This document shows, one piece after another, positions 56,915 through 64,000 of a DNA stretch of 64,000 bases. The translations under genes were made by a program, and so were the position numbers. This DNA is from Pantoea allii (GTDB lineage Bacteria > Pseudomonadota > Gammaproteobacteria > Enterobacterales > Enterobacteriaceae). The stretch lies in NCBI RefSeq assembly GCF_002307475.1, contig NZ_NTMH01000040.1:434001-498000 (forward strand), in the 5' to 3' direction. Positions within the stretch are counted from its first letter, which is position 1. Every line of letters starts with the position of its first letter. The notes beneath the pieces were generated by a model. That model searched no databases and was not told the DNA's origin. It saw only the letters and a list, made by a program, of their open reading frames with translations.

Positions 56915-57649
56915 TTACTGGAAGCGTTGTGCTTTGTCGCGCGCCTGGCGCTCTAAGGCAAAAATAATTTGCTGTAACTGCCGTTCCTGATGGGGTTCAA
57001 GCGCGGTAAAACGGAAACTCAGGCGAGGGGTCACTTTCGTCTCATTTTTATTGGTAATAATGCTGCGTTCACCAATGTGCATCAGCTTAGCGCTGACGTT
57101 GAACTGACCGAATTCACCCAGTTCGACCTGCAGGCTGCTAAAATCATCCCCGCTTTTTAACCCCTCCGGCATTGCCTCTTCGACCAGCACGCCAATCCCG
57201 CCCAGGGACAGATCTTGCAAGCGCAGGCGAGCCGGCGAGCCGTCAGGCCACTGGCAATGGCACCAAAACTCCGGGTCCATCGGGGCGCTGATACGGAAAA
57301 ATTCCCGGCGCTGGATTTGCCAAAGGACGTCCGGCAGGGCGGCCTGAAAAGCAGGCAGTCCCTCAAAGTCGGTTTTTTCCAGTGTTCCCAGGGCGAATTC
57401 AATTTTGGCACCGTGGGTTTCGGCAAAAATCGTGATTTCATTGCAGTGCAGCGCGTAGTCGTTATCCAGGTTATTGCTCCCCAGATCAAAAACGATACGT
57501 GTTTCATCGGCAGCGAGCATACGGCTAATAAACTGCCCGCGTGAAAAATTCACCAGCAAAGGTGTTTGTAACTGAAGCAGGTCCTTCATCACGCCAAGCA
57601 CGGCCAGCGTGCCACGTTTCAGGTACTGTTCTTTATCGGTTTCTTTCAC
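56915..57649 (-). CDS. ycgR: Flagellar brake protein YcgR
   Basis: C-di-GMP-responsive protein that binds the flagellar motor and slows swimming. N-terminal YcgR domain, then PilZ domain with the QRREFFRI arginine motif and DLSLGGIG, which bind c-di-GMP. GTG start at 57649 has GGAG seven bases upstream; a TTG seven codons earlier is less likely. About 244 residues, as in E. coli. Consistent with a motile enterobacterium. Confidence 0.93.
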   Translation of the reverse strand: MKETDKEQYLKRGTLAVLGVMKDLLQLQTPLLVNFSRGQFISRMLAADETRIVFDLGSNNLDNDYALHCNEITIFAETHGAKIEFALGTLEKTDFEGLPAFQAALPDVLWQIQRREFFRISAPMDPEFWCHCQWPDGSPARLRLQDLSLGGIGVLVEEAMPEGLKSGDDFSSLQVELGEFGQFNVSAKLMHIGERSIITNKNETKVTPRLSFRFTALEPHQERQLQQIIFALERQARDKAQRFQ

Positions 57650-57858
57650 TTGCTGGCTCCAGATGAGCAACGCTTTTTCATGTAATTATCCTGTTACTAC
57701 CCGTACGTTATCGGCGGAGAATAATAAAGCTTTAACACAATAACCAATATCATTAGCTGCTTGCGCTACATTTTTAAAAAACATGTCTATACTATGCGCA
57801 GTGAACCGCTTGATTAATCAGGCGATCGCCATTGACTAACAAAAGGAAGGAGTAACGG

Positions 57859-58107
57859 ATGGGTATTATTTCATGGATCATCTTTGGTTTAATCGCCGGT
57901 ATCCTGGCGAAGTGGATCATGCCAGGTAAAGATGGTGGTGGCTTCATCATTACCGTGATTCTGGGTATTATCGGTGCCGTAGTCGGTGGTTGGATCAGTA
58001 CCTTCTTCGGCTTTGGCCGTGTGGACGGGTTCAACTTCGGTAGCTTCGTTGTCGCGGTAATTGGCGCCATCGTTGTGCTGTTTATCTACCGCAAAGTGCG
58101 CAGTTAA
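57859..58107 (+). CDS. ymgE: GlsB/YeaQ/YmgE-family membrane protein
   Basis: 82 residues, three hydrophobic segments rich in glycine, belonging to the transglycosylase-associated (Tag) family. Its biochemical role is unknown; expression of family members is often stress related. AAGGAAGGAG site before the ATG. Neighbouring treA and ycgR match the E. coli region where ymgE lies, which supports the symbol, though paralogues such as YeaQ are similar. Confidence 0.85.
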   Translation: MGIISWIIFGLIAGILAKWIMPGKDGGGFIITVILGIIGAVVGGWISTFFGFGRVDGFNFGSFVVAVIGAIVVLFIYRKVRS

Positions 58108-58123
58108 CGCAGAACTTGACGTA

Positions 58124-58159
58124 AAAAAGGGCCCGCAGGTGACTGCGGGCCCTTTTTTT
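58124..58159. terminator. Bidirectional terminator between ymgE and treA
   Basis: GGGCCCGCAG and CTGCGGGCCC form a 10-bp stem with a 4-base loop, flanked by six A and seven T, so the arms extend further. Strong terminator for both convergent genes. Confidence 0.93.
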
Positions 58160-58183
58160 ATCGTGGCGAAGGCCAGCTATCGG

Positions 58184-59869
58184 TTACTTCGCGTTGCTTT
58201 GCGCCTCGGGAATATCGTGTGCGCTGTTACAGATTTTATCTTTCGGGCAATATTTATCCAGCAGTTTCAGGGTGACGCCGTTGGTCCAGCCAAAGCCATC
58301 CTGCAACGGATATTCACCGCCGCCGCCGCCGCCCAGGTTCGCACCCTCCACCACATATTTTTCGACCAGCTTATGTTCCTTGTCATAGGTCAGCTGTACG
58401 TTACGCAGGAAGCGTAAGCCCACCTGCTGTGCAAGCTGGGGCTTTTTATAGTGCTCCAGGCCTTCTACCGCAACCCACTGCAGCGGAGCCCAGCCATTAG
58501 GCGCATCCCACTGTTGACCGTTGTTCACCGTGGTGGTCACCAGACCGCCCGGTTTCAGCAGCTGTTTTTCCACTGCGCTGGCGGTGCTGTCAGCCTGTTT
58601 ATCACTGGCGATCTGCATATAGAGCGGAAACAGCGTGGCAGCGGTGAGCTGTGGATGGATCTGGCGTTTCTTCCAGTCATAGTCCGCGTACCAGCCCTGT
58701 TTGCTGTCCCACAGGTAACGGTTGATCGCCGCCTGACGTTTCTCTGCCCGGTCAGCAAAAAACCTCGCCCGATCGTCCTGCTTGTTCAGGCGGTAAGCGG
58801 TAGACAGGGTTTTTTCCAGATGGAACATCAGGCTGTTGAGATCCACCGGTGCCAGCTGCGTCGTGCGGATAGTGGAAAGATTGTGCGCGTCGGTAAACCA
58901 GCGTGAACTGAAGTCCCAGCCCGAGGCGGCACCGGCACGCAGTTCGCGGTACATCTCTGCCTTATTACGCTGCGGGGCTTTATTCGCCGTCGTAATATCA
59001 TCCATCCAGGATTCCGTGCGCGGAACGTCGCGCGCATCCCAGTAGCGATTTAACAACGTGCCGTCGGCCAGCTTGATCACCCGTTTGCTGGCATTGCCTG
59101 CCGCAACGCTGTCGCTGTCTGCCATCCAGTAGTCGTACTCTTTTTGCAACTGGGGCAAATAGCGCGTGTAGGCTTTGTCGCCCTCATGTGTTGCCAGCAG
59201 GTCAACCATCAGGCTAAAGAACGGCGGTTGTGACCGGCTCAGGTAGTAAGTCCGGTTGCCATTAGGAATGTGGCCATAGCGATCCAGCAGGGAAGCAAAG
59301 TTATCGACCATATCCTGCACTTTGTCCCAGTGGCCGCTTTCTGCCAGGCCCAGCATGGTGAAATAGCTGTCCCAGTAATAGACCTCACGGAAGCGCCCGC
59401 CCGGCACCACATAAGGTTTAGGCAGCGACAGCAGCGAGTCATATTTTCCCACGCTGTTGGTGGTACGCGTTAACACCGGCCACAGGCCATTAATATGGTC
59501 GCGCAGGTTCTGGCCTGCTGGTGGCACGTATTTATCGCCATCGGTGGGCAGGGTGAAATTTGCTGCGACAAAACGTTTTAAATCAAAGCCGCGTTGGTTT
59601 TTCTGCATCTGCCAGTCGGCGAGAATTGACGAGGGATCGTACTTAGGTACCGCGTCGGCAAAGGTTTTTTGATCGGGGTAGAATTTTGCCTGTTGCACGG
59701 CATTAAACAGCGGCCCTAAACGGACATCCGGCGGCTGCGGTTGCGTGTTCAGTAATCGGGAATCCTCTGCTGCCCAGGTGCTGAATACGCTGGCGCTCAG
59801 TAGCACGCTAAGCAGAATGGGTGCATGGCGTTGAGGCCGTTTATTCGTTTTTACCTCAGTGTTCATCAT
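58184..59869 (-). CDS. treA: Periplasmic trehalase
   Basis: Hydrolyses trehalose to glucose in the periplasm (glycoside hydrolase family 37). Start at 59869 gives a signal peptide ending near STWAAED and has GGAGA seven bases upstream; a longer reading is not supported. Trehalase signatures are present: [15 protein letters not shown] and [13 protein letters not shown], and the [19 protein letters not shown] segment near the C terminus. 561 residues, the usual length. Supports use of external trehalose, including as osmolyte breakdown product. Confidence 0.96.
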   Translation of the reverse strand: MMNTEVKTNKRPQRHAPILLSVLLSASVFSTWAAEDSRLLNTQPQPPDVRLGPLFNAVQQAKFYPDQKTFADAVPKYDPSSILADWQMQKNQRGFDLKRFVAANFTLPTDGDKYVPPAGQNLRDHINGLWPVLTRTTNSVGKYDSLLSLPKPYVVPGGRFREVYYWDSYFTMLGLAESGHWDKVQDMVDNFASLLDRYGHIPNGNRTYYLSRSQPPFFSLMVDLLATHEGDKAYTRYLPQLQKEYDYWMADSDSVAAGNASKRVIKLADGTLLNRYWDARDVPRTESWMDDITTANKAPQRNKAEMYRELRAGAASGWDFSSRWFTDAHNLSTIRTTQLAPVDLNSLMFHLEKTLSTAYRLNKQDDRARFFADRAEKRQAAINRYLWDSKQGWYADYDWKKRQIHPQLTAATLFPLYMQIASDKQADSTASAVEKQLLKPGGLVTTTVNNGQQWDAPNGWAPLQWVAVEGLEHYKKPQLAQQVGLRFLRNVQLTYDKEHKLVEKYVVEGANLGGGGGGEYPLQDGFGWTNGVTLKLLDKYCPKDKICNSAHDIPEAQSNAK

Positions 59870-60081
59870 CGGTGTTTCTCCTTGTCCGAAATGCGGCCCT
59901 GTGTAACGCATTGACCACCCAACAACTTTAGACCTTAACCGCAATTTTCACCCTTCAGTGCGACGGAAATGTGAAGCGGCAGGAATTATTTATTTGCGGT
60001 ATGTTAGAAAAAAGATGCTTTTACAGGGCACCGCTTGCCCTTGTGCACATTTATCCGAAGCTGAAATAAAAGGAGAGCAGT

Positions 60082-61023
60082 ATGGAGATCGTCTGGTTTC
60101 ATCCGTCGCAGAGCGCACCGGACTGGATACATGGCCTGCAGCAACGTTTGCCCCAGGCCCGCGTGCGCCTGTGGGCTCCAGGGGATAACGCCCCGGCAGA
60201 CTATGCGCTGGTGCGCTCGCCGCCGCCAGAGATGCTGCGCGGCCGCCACGATCTTAAGGGCGTTTTTGCCCTTGGCGCGGGTGTGGATGAGATCTTGCGT
60301 CAGCTGCAACAGTACCCGGATATGCTAACGGACAACGTTCCGCTCTATCGGCTGGAAGACACCGGCATGGCGCGGCAAATGCAGGAGTACGCGCTGTGCC
60401 GCGTATTAGGCTGGTTCCGACGCTTTGACGACTATCAACAGCAGCAGCAGTCGGCGCAGTGGCAGCCTTTGCCGTCATATCCGCGTGAAACCTTTCACAT
60501 CGGCATTTTAGGCGCAGGCGTGCTTGGGCAACAGGTCGCCGAAAGTCTTAGCGCCCTTGGATTTCCGCTGCGCGTCTGGAGCCGCTCTGCGAAGCAGATC
60601 CCCGGCGTGACCAGCTTTGCCGGACCGGCGGCGCGGGATGATTTTTTGCGTGAAACCCGGGTGCTGATCAACCTGCTGCCCAGCACAGCGGAAACGCGCA
60701 ATTTGATTGATCATAAGCTGTTACAGCAGTTGCCGCAGGGGGCGTTTTTCCTTAACCTCGCCCGTGGGGATCAGGTGGTGGAAGCGGATTTACTCGCCGC
60801 CCTTGATAGCGGACAGCTGAAGGGCGCCGCACTGGATGTGTTTCAGACCGAGCCGCTGCCTGCCGATCATCCCTTATGGTTCCATCCGCGCGTAACAATT
60901 ACGCCTCATAATGCGGCGGTCACGCTGAAAGAAGAAGCGATGGACTTTATTGCCCGTGCCATCGGTCAGCTCGAAGCGGGTGGACATCCTCAGGGCTACG
61001 TCGATCGCCAGCGTGGCTATTAA
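60082..61023 (+). CDS. ghrA: Glyoxylate/hydroxypyruvate reductase A
   Basis: NADPH-dependent 2-hydroxyacid dehydrogenase reducing glyoxylate and hydroxypyruvate. [13 protein letters not shown] nucleotide motif, LARGDQVV arginine, a Glu in FQTEPLP and the TPHNAAVT histidine form the active site. 313 residues. AAAGGAGAG before the ATG. Followed by ycdX and ycdY, the same order as in E. coli. Distinct from the SerA-like dehydrogenase of the phosphonate operon. Confidence 0.94.
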   Translation: MEIVWFHPSQSAPDWIHGLQQRLPQARVRLWAPGDNAPADYALVRSPPPEMLRGRHDLKGVFALGAGVDEILRQLQQYPDMLTDNVPLYRLEDTGMARQMQEYALCRVLGWFRRFDDYQQQQQSAQWQPLPSYPRETFHIGILGAGVLGQQVAESLSALGFPLRVWSRSAKQIPGVTSFAGPAARDDFLRETRVLINLLPSTAETRNLIDHKLLQQLPQGAFFLNLARGDQVVEADLLAALDSGQLKGAALDVFQTEPLPADHPLWFHPRVTITPHNAAVTLKEEAMDFIARAIGQLEAGGHPQGYVDRQRGY

Positions 61024-61061
61024 TCACTGATGCCTTAACCGGCTTTTTGCAGGAGCAGATA

Positions 61062-61799
61062 ATGTATCCGGTAGATCTCCATATGCACACGGTTGCCAGT
61101 ACCCACGCCTACAGCACGCTGCATGACTATGTGGCGCAGGCTAAATTAAATGGCCTGAAGCTGTTTGCCATTACCGATCACGGCCCGGACATGGCCGATG
61201 CACCGCACTACTGGCATTTCGTCAATATGCGCATCTGGCCTCGGATCATTGATGGCGTGGCGATTCTGCGCGGTATCGAGGCCAATATTAAGAACCAGCA
61301 GGGCGAGATTGACTGCTCCGGACCGATGCTGGAATCGCTGGATTTGATTGTCGCGGGCTTTCACGAACCGGTTTATGCCCCGCGCGATCTGACGCAGAAT
61401 ACCGAGGCGATGATTGCCGCGATGGCGGGTGGACTGGTTCACATCATCAGCCATCCCGGCAACCCAAAATATCCCGTCGACATTCCCGCTATCGCCGAAG
61501 CCGCCGCGCACTACGATGTGGCGCTGGAGCTCAACAACTCCTCCTTTACCCATTCCCGTCCCGGCAGTGAACCCAACTGTCGGGCGATTGCCGAGGCAGT
61601 CGGCAAAGCGGGCGGGCGGCTGGCCTTTGGCTCCGATTCCCACACGGCCTTCACCCTCGGCAACTTCGAGCACTGCCTGCGCATCGCCAGAGAAGTGGAT
61701 TTTCCCGAGGATCGCGTGTTAAATGTCACGCCGCGCCGTCTGCTGGACTTTCTGGCTATGCGAACCGGCAAACCTATCGCCGAGCTGGCGGACTTTTAA
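61062..61799 (+). CDS. ycdX: PHP-domain zinc phosphatase YcdX
   Basis: 245 residues with PHP-fold metal motifs: DLHMHTVAS at the N terminus, ITDHGPDM, and further histidines in IISHPGNP and FGSDSHTAF, giving a tri-metal site. E. coli YcdX is a zinc phosphatase linked to swarming. ATG at 61062 has AGGAG upstream; a start five codons earlier overlaps the ribosome site. Follows ghrA by 38 bases and precedes its chaperone ycdY. Confidence 0.94.
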   Translation: MYPVDLHMHTVASTHAYSTLHDYVAQAKLNGLKLFAITDHGPDMADAPHYWHFVNMRIWPRIIDGVAILRGIEANIKNQQGEIDCSGPMLESLDLIVAGFHEPVYAPRDLTQNTEAMIAAMAGGLVHIISHPGNPKYPVDIPAIAEAAAHYDVALELNNSSFTHSRPGSEPNCRAIAEAVGKAGGRLAFGSDSHTAFTLGNFEHCLRIAREVDFPEDRVLNVTPRRLLDFLAMRTGKPIAELADF

Positions 61800-61826
61800 T
61801 TTCTCTCCCTCAAGGAATGTTGATGC

Positions 61827-62396
61827 ATGAATGAGTTTTCCATTCTGTGCCGTATTATCGGTTCGCTGTTTAACCGCCATCCACAGGATGCGCTGCTGGC
61901 CCCGCTGTTTACGCTGATTCGTGAAGGTAAACTGGCGGCGCAGTGGCCGCTGGAGCAGGATGAGCTGTTGACGCGCTTACAGCAAAACAGCGATCCGCAG
62001 GCGCTGGCGGCAGACTACGATGCCCTGTTTGTTGGCAGCGACTGCAAGGTGTCGCCGTTTGCGTCTGACTGGCCGGAAGGAAAGCCGGAGTCCGACATCC
62101 GCGCGTTTTTGACCGCGCGCGGCATGCCGCTGGGTGATGCACCGGCCGACCACTTTGGTGGCCTGTTGCTGGCGGCGTCATGGCTGGAAGATCAGTCGGC
62201 AGCGGATGAAAACGCGGCTCAGCTGGCGCTGTTTGACGAGTACCTGATGCCATGGTGCGGCGCGTTTCTCGGCAAAGTTGAAGCCCATGCCACCACGGCG
62301 TTTTATCGTACCCTGGCGCTACTGAGCCGTGAGGCGATTCAGGCCATGTACGATGAGCTGGTGGAGAGCGCCAGCGAGCAGGGCGACGACGCCTGA
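61827..62396 (+). CDS. ycdY: TorD-family chaperone YcdY
   Basis: 189 residues, all-helical member of the TorD/DmsD family. E. coli YcdY assists zinc loading of YcdX. The ATG at 61827 has AAGGA upstream; a nearby ATG at 61823 opens into a stop after two codons. The PFASDWPEGKPESD motif near residue 73 is typical. Its stop lies one base from the stop of the convergent CoA-transferase gene. Confidence 0.9.
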   Translation: MNEFSILCRIIGSLFNRHPQDALLAPLFTLIREGKLAAQWPLEQDELLTRLQQNSDPQALAADYDALFVGSDCKVSPFASDWPEGKPESDIRAFLTARGMPLGDAPADHFGGLLLAASWLEDQSAADENAAQLALFDEYLMPWCGAFLGKVEAHATTAFYRTLALLSREAIQAMYDELVESASEQGDDA

Positions 62397-62397
62397 T

Positions 62398-63759
62398 TCA
62401 CCATTGCGCCGGATGCGTACCCGGCGGGTTTCCTGGCGTGGCGCACTGTAATGTGGTGCCAGGCAGCCAGGCGGCGGATCGCAACCTGATACCAATGCCC
62501 CACGGCGTCAGCTCTAAACAGGGCTGATTGTCCCTGCGCTGCGGCGTAATGCCGGTCTGCTGCGCGTTCGCGCCGTAGCGGTGCTGCTCAAGTAGCCAGG
62601 CGGTGCGCGCCAGCGACAGGCGCATCTGACTGCCGTTGCCGTGCTGGCGTCGCTGACGCAGTCCCGCCAGCACTGCGGCGGCCATCAGGTAGCCGGTGGC
62701 ATGATCCAGCGCCTGTACCGGAAGCGGTAGCGGCGCATCATGCTGTTTCCATCGCATTCCCTGTTCGGCAATGCCACAACCCATCTGCACCAGACTGTCG
62801 AAACCGCGCCGGTTACGCCACGGTCCCTGCCAGCCCCAGGCGTTTAAACTGACGTCGACCAGGCCGGGGCAGAGCGCCTGTCGTGATGCCGCATCTAATC
62901 CCAGCTTTTCCAGTGCGTCGGCGCGGTAGCCGTGAACAATCACATCCGCGTGTTTCAGCAACCAGACAAACTGCGCCCGGTCGGCAGGCTGTTTTAAATC
63001 CAGCACTGCCCGACGTTTGCCGCAGGCCAGCTCCTCGTCCACTCCGGGCTCTTGCCAGCCGGGCGGATCGATCCGTAAGACGTTGGCGCCCAGGCTGGCA
63101 AGAAACCGCGTCGCCACCGGACCGGCAATAATGCGCGTCAGATCCAGGACGTTAATGCCGAGTAACGGGCGCGCCTCGGGCAATGCCCACGCGACGGCGG
63201 GACCGTCGGCCAGGGTTTGTCGGGCGAACAGCGGTTCATGTATGACGGCCATCCCCTGGGGATGCTGCTGCCATGCGTCGGCGCTGCGCATTTCCGCCGC
63301 GCAGCCGTCGGCCTCAATCACCGCCTGTTCCAGTTCGGCGGCCTGCCAGTGAGCCACTTCACGCGCCAGCGCCGCCCGATCCGGGTGACGGCCAAGGACA
63401 CTTTCCATTGCCAGGCGATGATGGGGTGCATTGGTATGCAGGCGAATCCAGCCGTTTTGACAGGCATAATCCCCCGCAAAAGGGTCCCACAGTGCGGGCG
63501 CACTGCGATTAAGCGGCATAAAGCTGTGCTGAAACCAGCGCGATGCCAGCCGGACGTTAACCTGTGCGCGGGCAGGGCGGTTAAGCAGATCGGCCACGCC
63601 CTGCATGGCTAAGCCCAGGCTGGTCGCCGCCAGTTCACTGACGGCATAAGCGGAAGAAAAAGTGGCGGGATCGGTCAATAAGGGCAGCGGCTGCGGCGCA
63701 TGATTGCCATGCAATCCTTGCCACATCTGCTGCCACAGCGAGCTGGTCAACGTATTCAT
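62398..63759 (-). CDS. CaiB/BaiF family CoA-transferase with N-terminal extension
   Basis: 453 residues. The class III CoA-transferase core begins only around residue 205 (NVLDLTRIIAGPVATRFL), with LGANVLRIDPP, the VIVHGYRADALEKLG motif and the probable catalytic Asp in QALDHATGYLMA. The first 200 residues resemble another CaiB-like half (AYAVSELAATSLGLAM region). A two-half arrangement like this is seen in some family members. Substrate acids are unknown. Convergent with ycdY, one base between stops. Confidence 0.82.
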   Translation of the reverse strand: MNTLTSSLWQQMWQGLHGNHAPQPLPLLTDPATFSSAYAVSELAATSLGLAMQGVADLLNRPARAQVNVRLASRWFQHSFMPLNRSAPALWDPFAGDYACQNGWIRLHTNAPHHRLAMESVLGRHPDRAALAREVAHWQAAELEQAVIEADGCAAEMRSADAWQQHPQGMAVIHEPLFARQTLADGPAVAWALPEARPLLGINVLDLTRIIAGPVATRFLASLGANVLRIDPPGWQEPGVDEELACGKRRAVLDLKQPADRAQFVWLLKHADVIVHGYRADALEKLGLDAASRQALCPGLVDVSLNAWGWQGPWRNRRGFDSLVQMGCGIAEQGMRWKQHDAPLPLPVQALDHATGYLMAAAVLAGLRQRRQHGNGSQMRLSLARTAWLLEQHRYGANAQQTGITPQRRDNQPCLELTPWGIGIRLRSAAWLPGTTLQCATPGNPPGTHPAQW

Positions 63760-63807
63760 GCAACAGGCTCCAGAGTTAACACCTTCTCTGAAGCATAGCA
63801 GCCTGAA

Positions 63808-64000
63808 CTAACGGCGTCGCAGGCGCGGGAACCGGGCGTGCATTCGCAGATTGCGCAGGTTAATCACCGCAATGGTGGTTCCCAGGATGACCAGCGAGGC
63901 ACCAATGATTTTGAAGCTGTTCAGGCTGTCACCCAACACCACGATGCCCATTAATACCGCGAGAACCGGCGTTAGCAGCGAGTAGGGCATGATCAGGTTA
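63808..64000 (-). CDS. EamA-family (DMT superfamily) transporter, C-terminal end, cut by window edge
   Basis: The frame remains open to the edge (NLIMPYSLLTPVLAVLMGIV), so the gene starts beyond 64000. Visible is the last part of a ten-helix drug/metabolite transporter: ALLTPV-like helix, GDSLNSFKIIGASLVILG, and a basic C-terminal tail. Substrate unknown. Separated from the CoA-transferase start by 48 bases on the same strand. Confidence 0.8.
   Translation of the reverse strand, partial: NLIMPYSLLTPVLAVLMGIVVLGDSLNSFKIIGASLVILGTTIAVINLRNLRMHARFPRLRRR

Overview
This 64 kb window looks like a chromosome segment of a gammaproteobacterium of the Enterobacterales, most likely an Erwiniaceae member (Pantoea/Erwinia type). 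That placement is inferred from protein similarity and gene order recalled from E. coli relatives; no database search was run. The left core block (1-10.6 kb) has the classic enterobacterial order pepT, roxA, phoQ-phoP, purB, hflD, mnmA, nudJ, rluE, icd. The right core block (about 47-64 kb) carries ldcA, emtA, ycgR, a ymgE-type gene, treA, ghrA, ycdX and ycdY.

Between them is a long accessory stretch, visibly richer in A and T. It starts just after the icd terminator with a decayed IS3-family transposase and an RhtB/LysE exporter, followed by about 0.9 kb of gene-free AT-rich DNA. Then comes the most interesting part: an eleven-gene, same-strand, tightly packed operon (12775-27299) that I read as a phosphonate natural-product cluster. 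Its diagnostic gene is a phosphoenolpyruvate mutase with the full EDK-x5-NS signature. Around it are an SerA-type 2-hydroxyacid dehydrogenase, a divergent phosphoglycerate-kinase-like protein, an ArgC-type acyl-phosphate reductase, an iron alcohol dehydrogenase, a zinc alcohol dehydrogenase, a class III aminotransferase, a large FAD oxygenase-like protein, a PdxH-like flavoprotein, an A-T-C non-ribosomal peptide synthetase and an MFS exporter. No phosphonopyruvate decarboxylase is present. The gene set suggests a route that mirrors reversed lower glycolysis on a C-P compound: phosphonopyruvate to phosphonolactate, to an acyl phosphate, to an aldehyde, then to an alcohol or amine that is aminoacylated, oxidised and exported. 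I know of no characterised cluster with this combination.

Downstream are a family 9 glycosyltransferase, a decayed fimbrial chaperone fragment, an orphan protein, and a complete chaperone-usher fimbrial operon led by a LuxR-type regulator and containing two chaperones (31.0-37.6 kb). Next come a FAD monooxygenase, a 7-bp tandem repeat, and a yegTUV-yegW nucleoside/carbohydrate locus with an extra MHS-family transporter.

At 51.1-55.6 kb a SorC-type regulator faces a split transketolase and an FGGY kinase. The gene content resembles apulose (apiose) catabolism, and three copies of a 14-bp palindrome in the control region look like regulator operators. The window ends inside an EamA-type transporter gene. 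No tRNA, rRNA, CRISPR array or intact mobile element was recognised.
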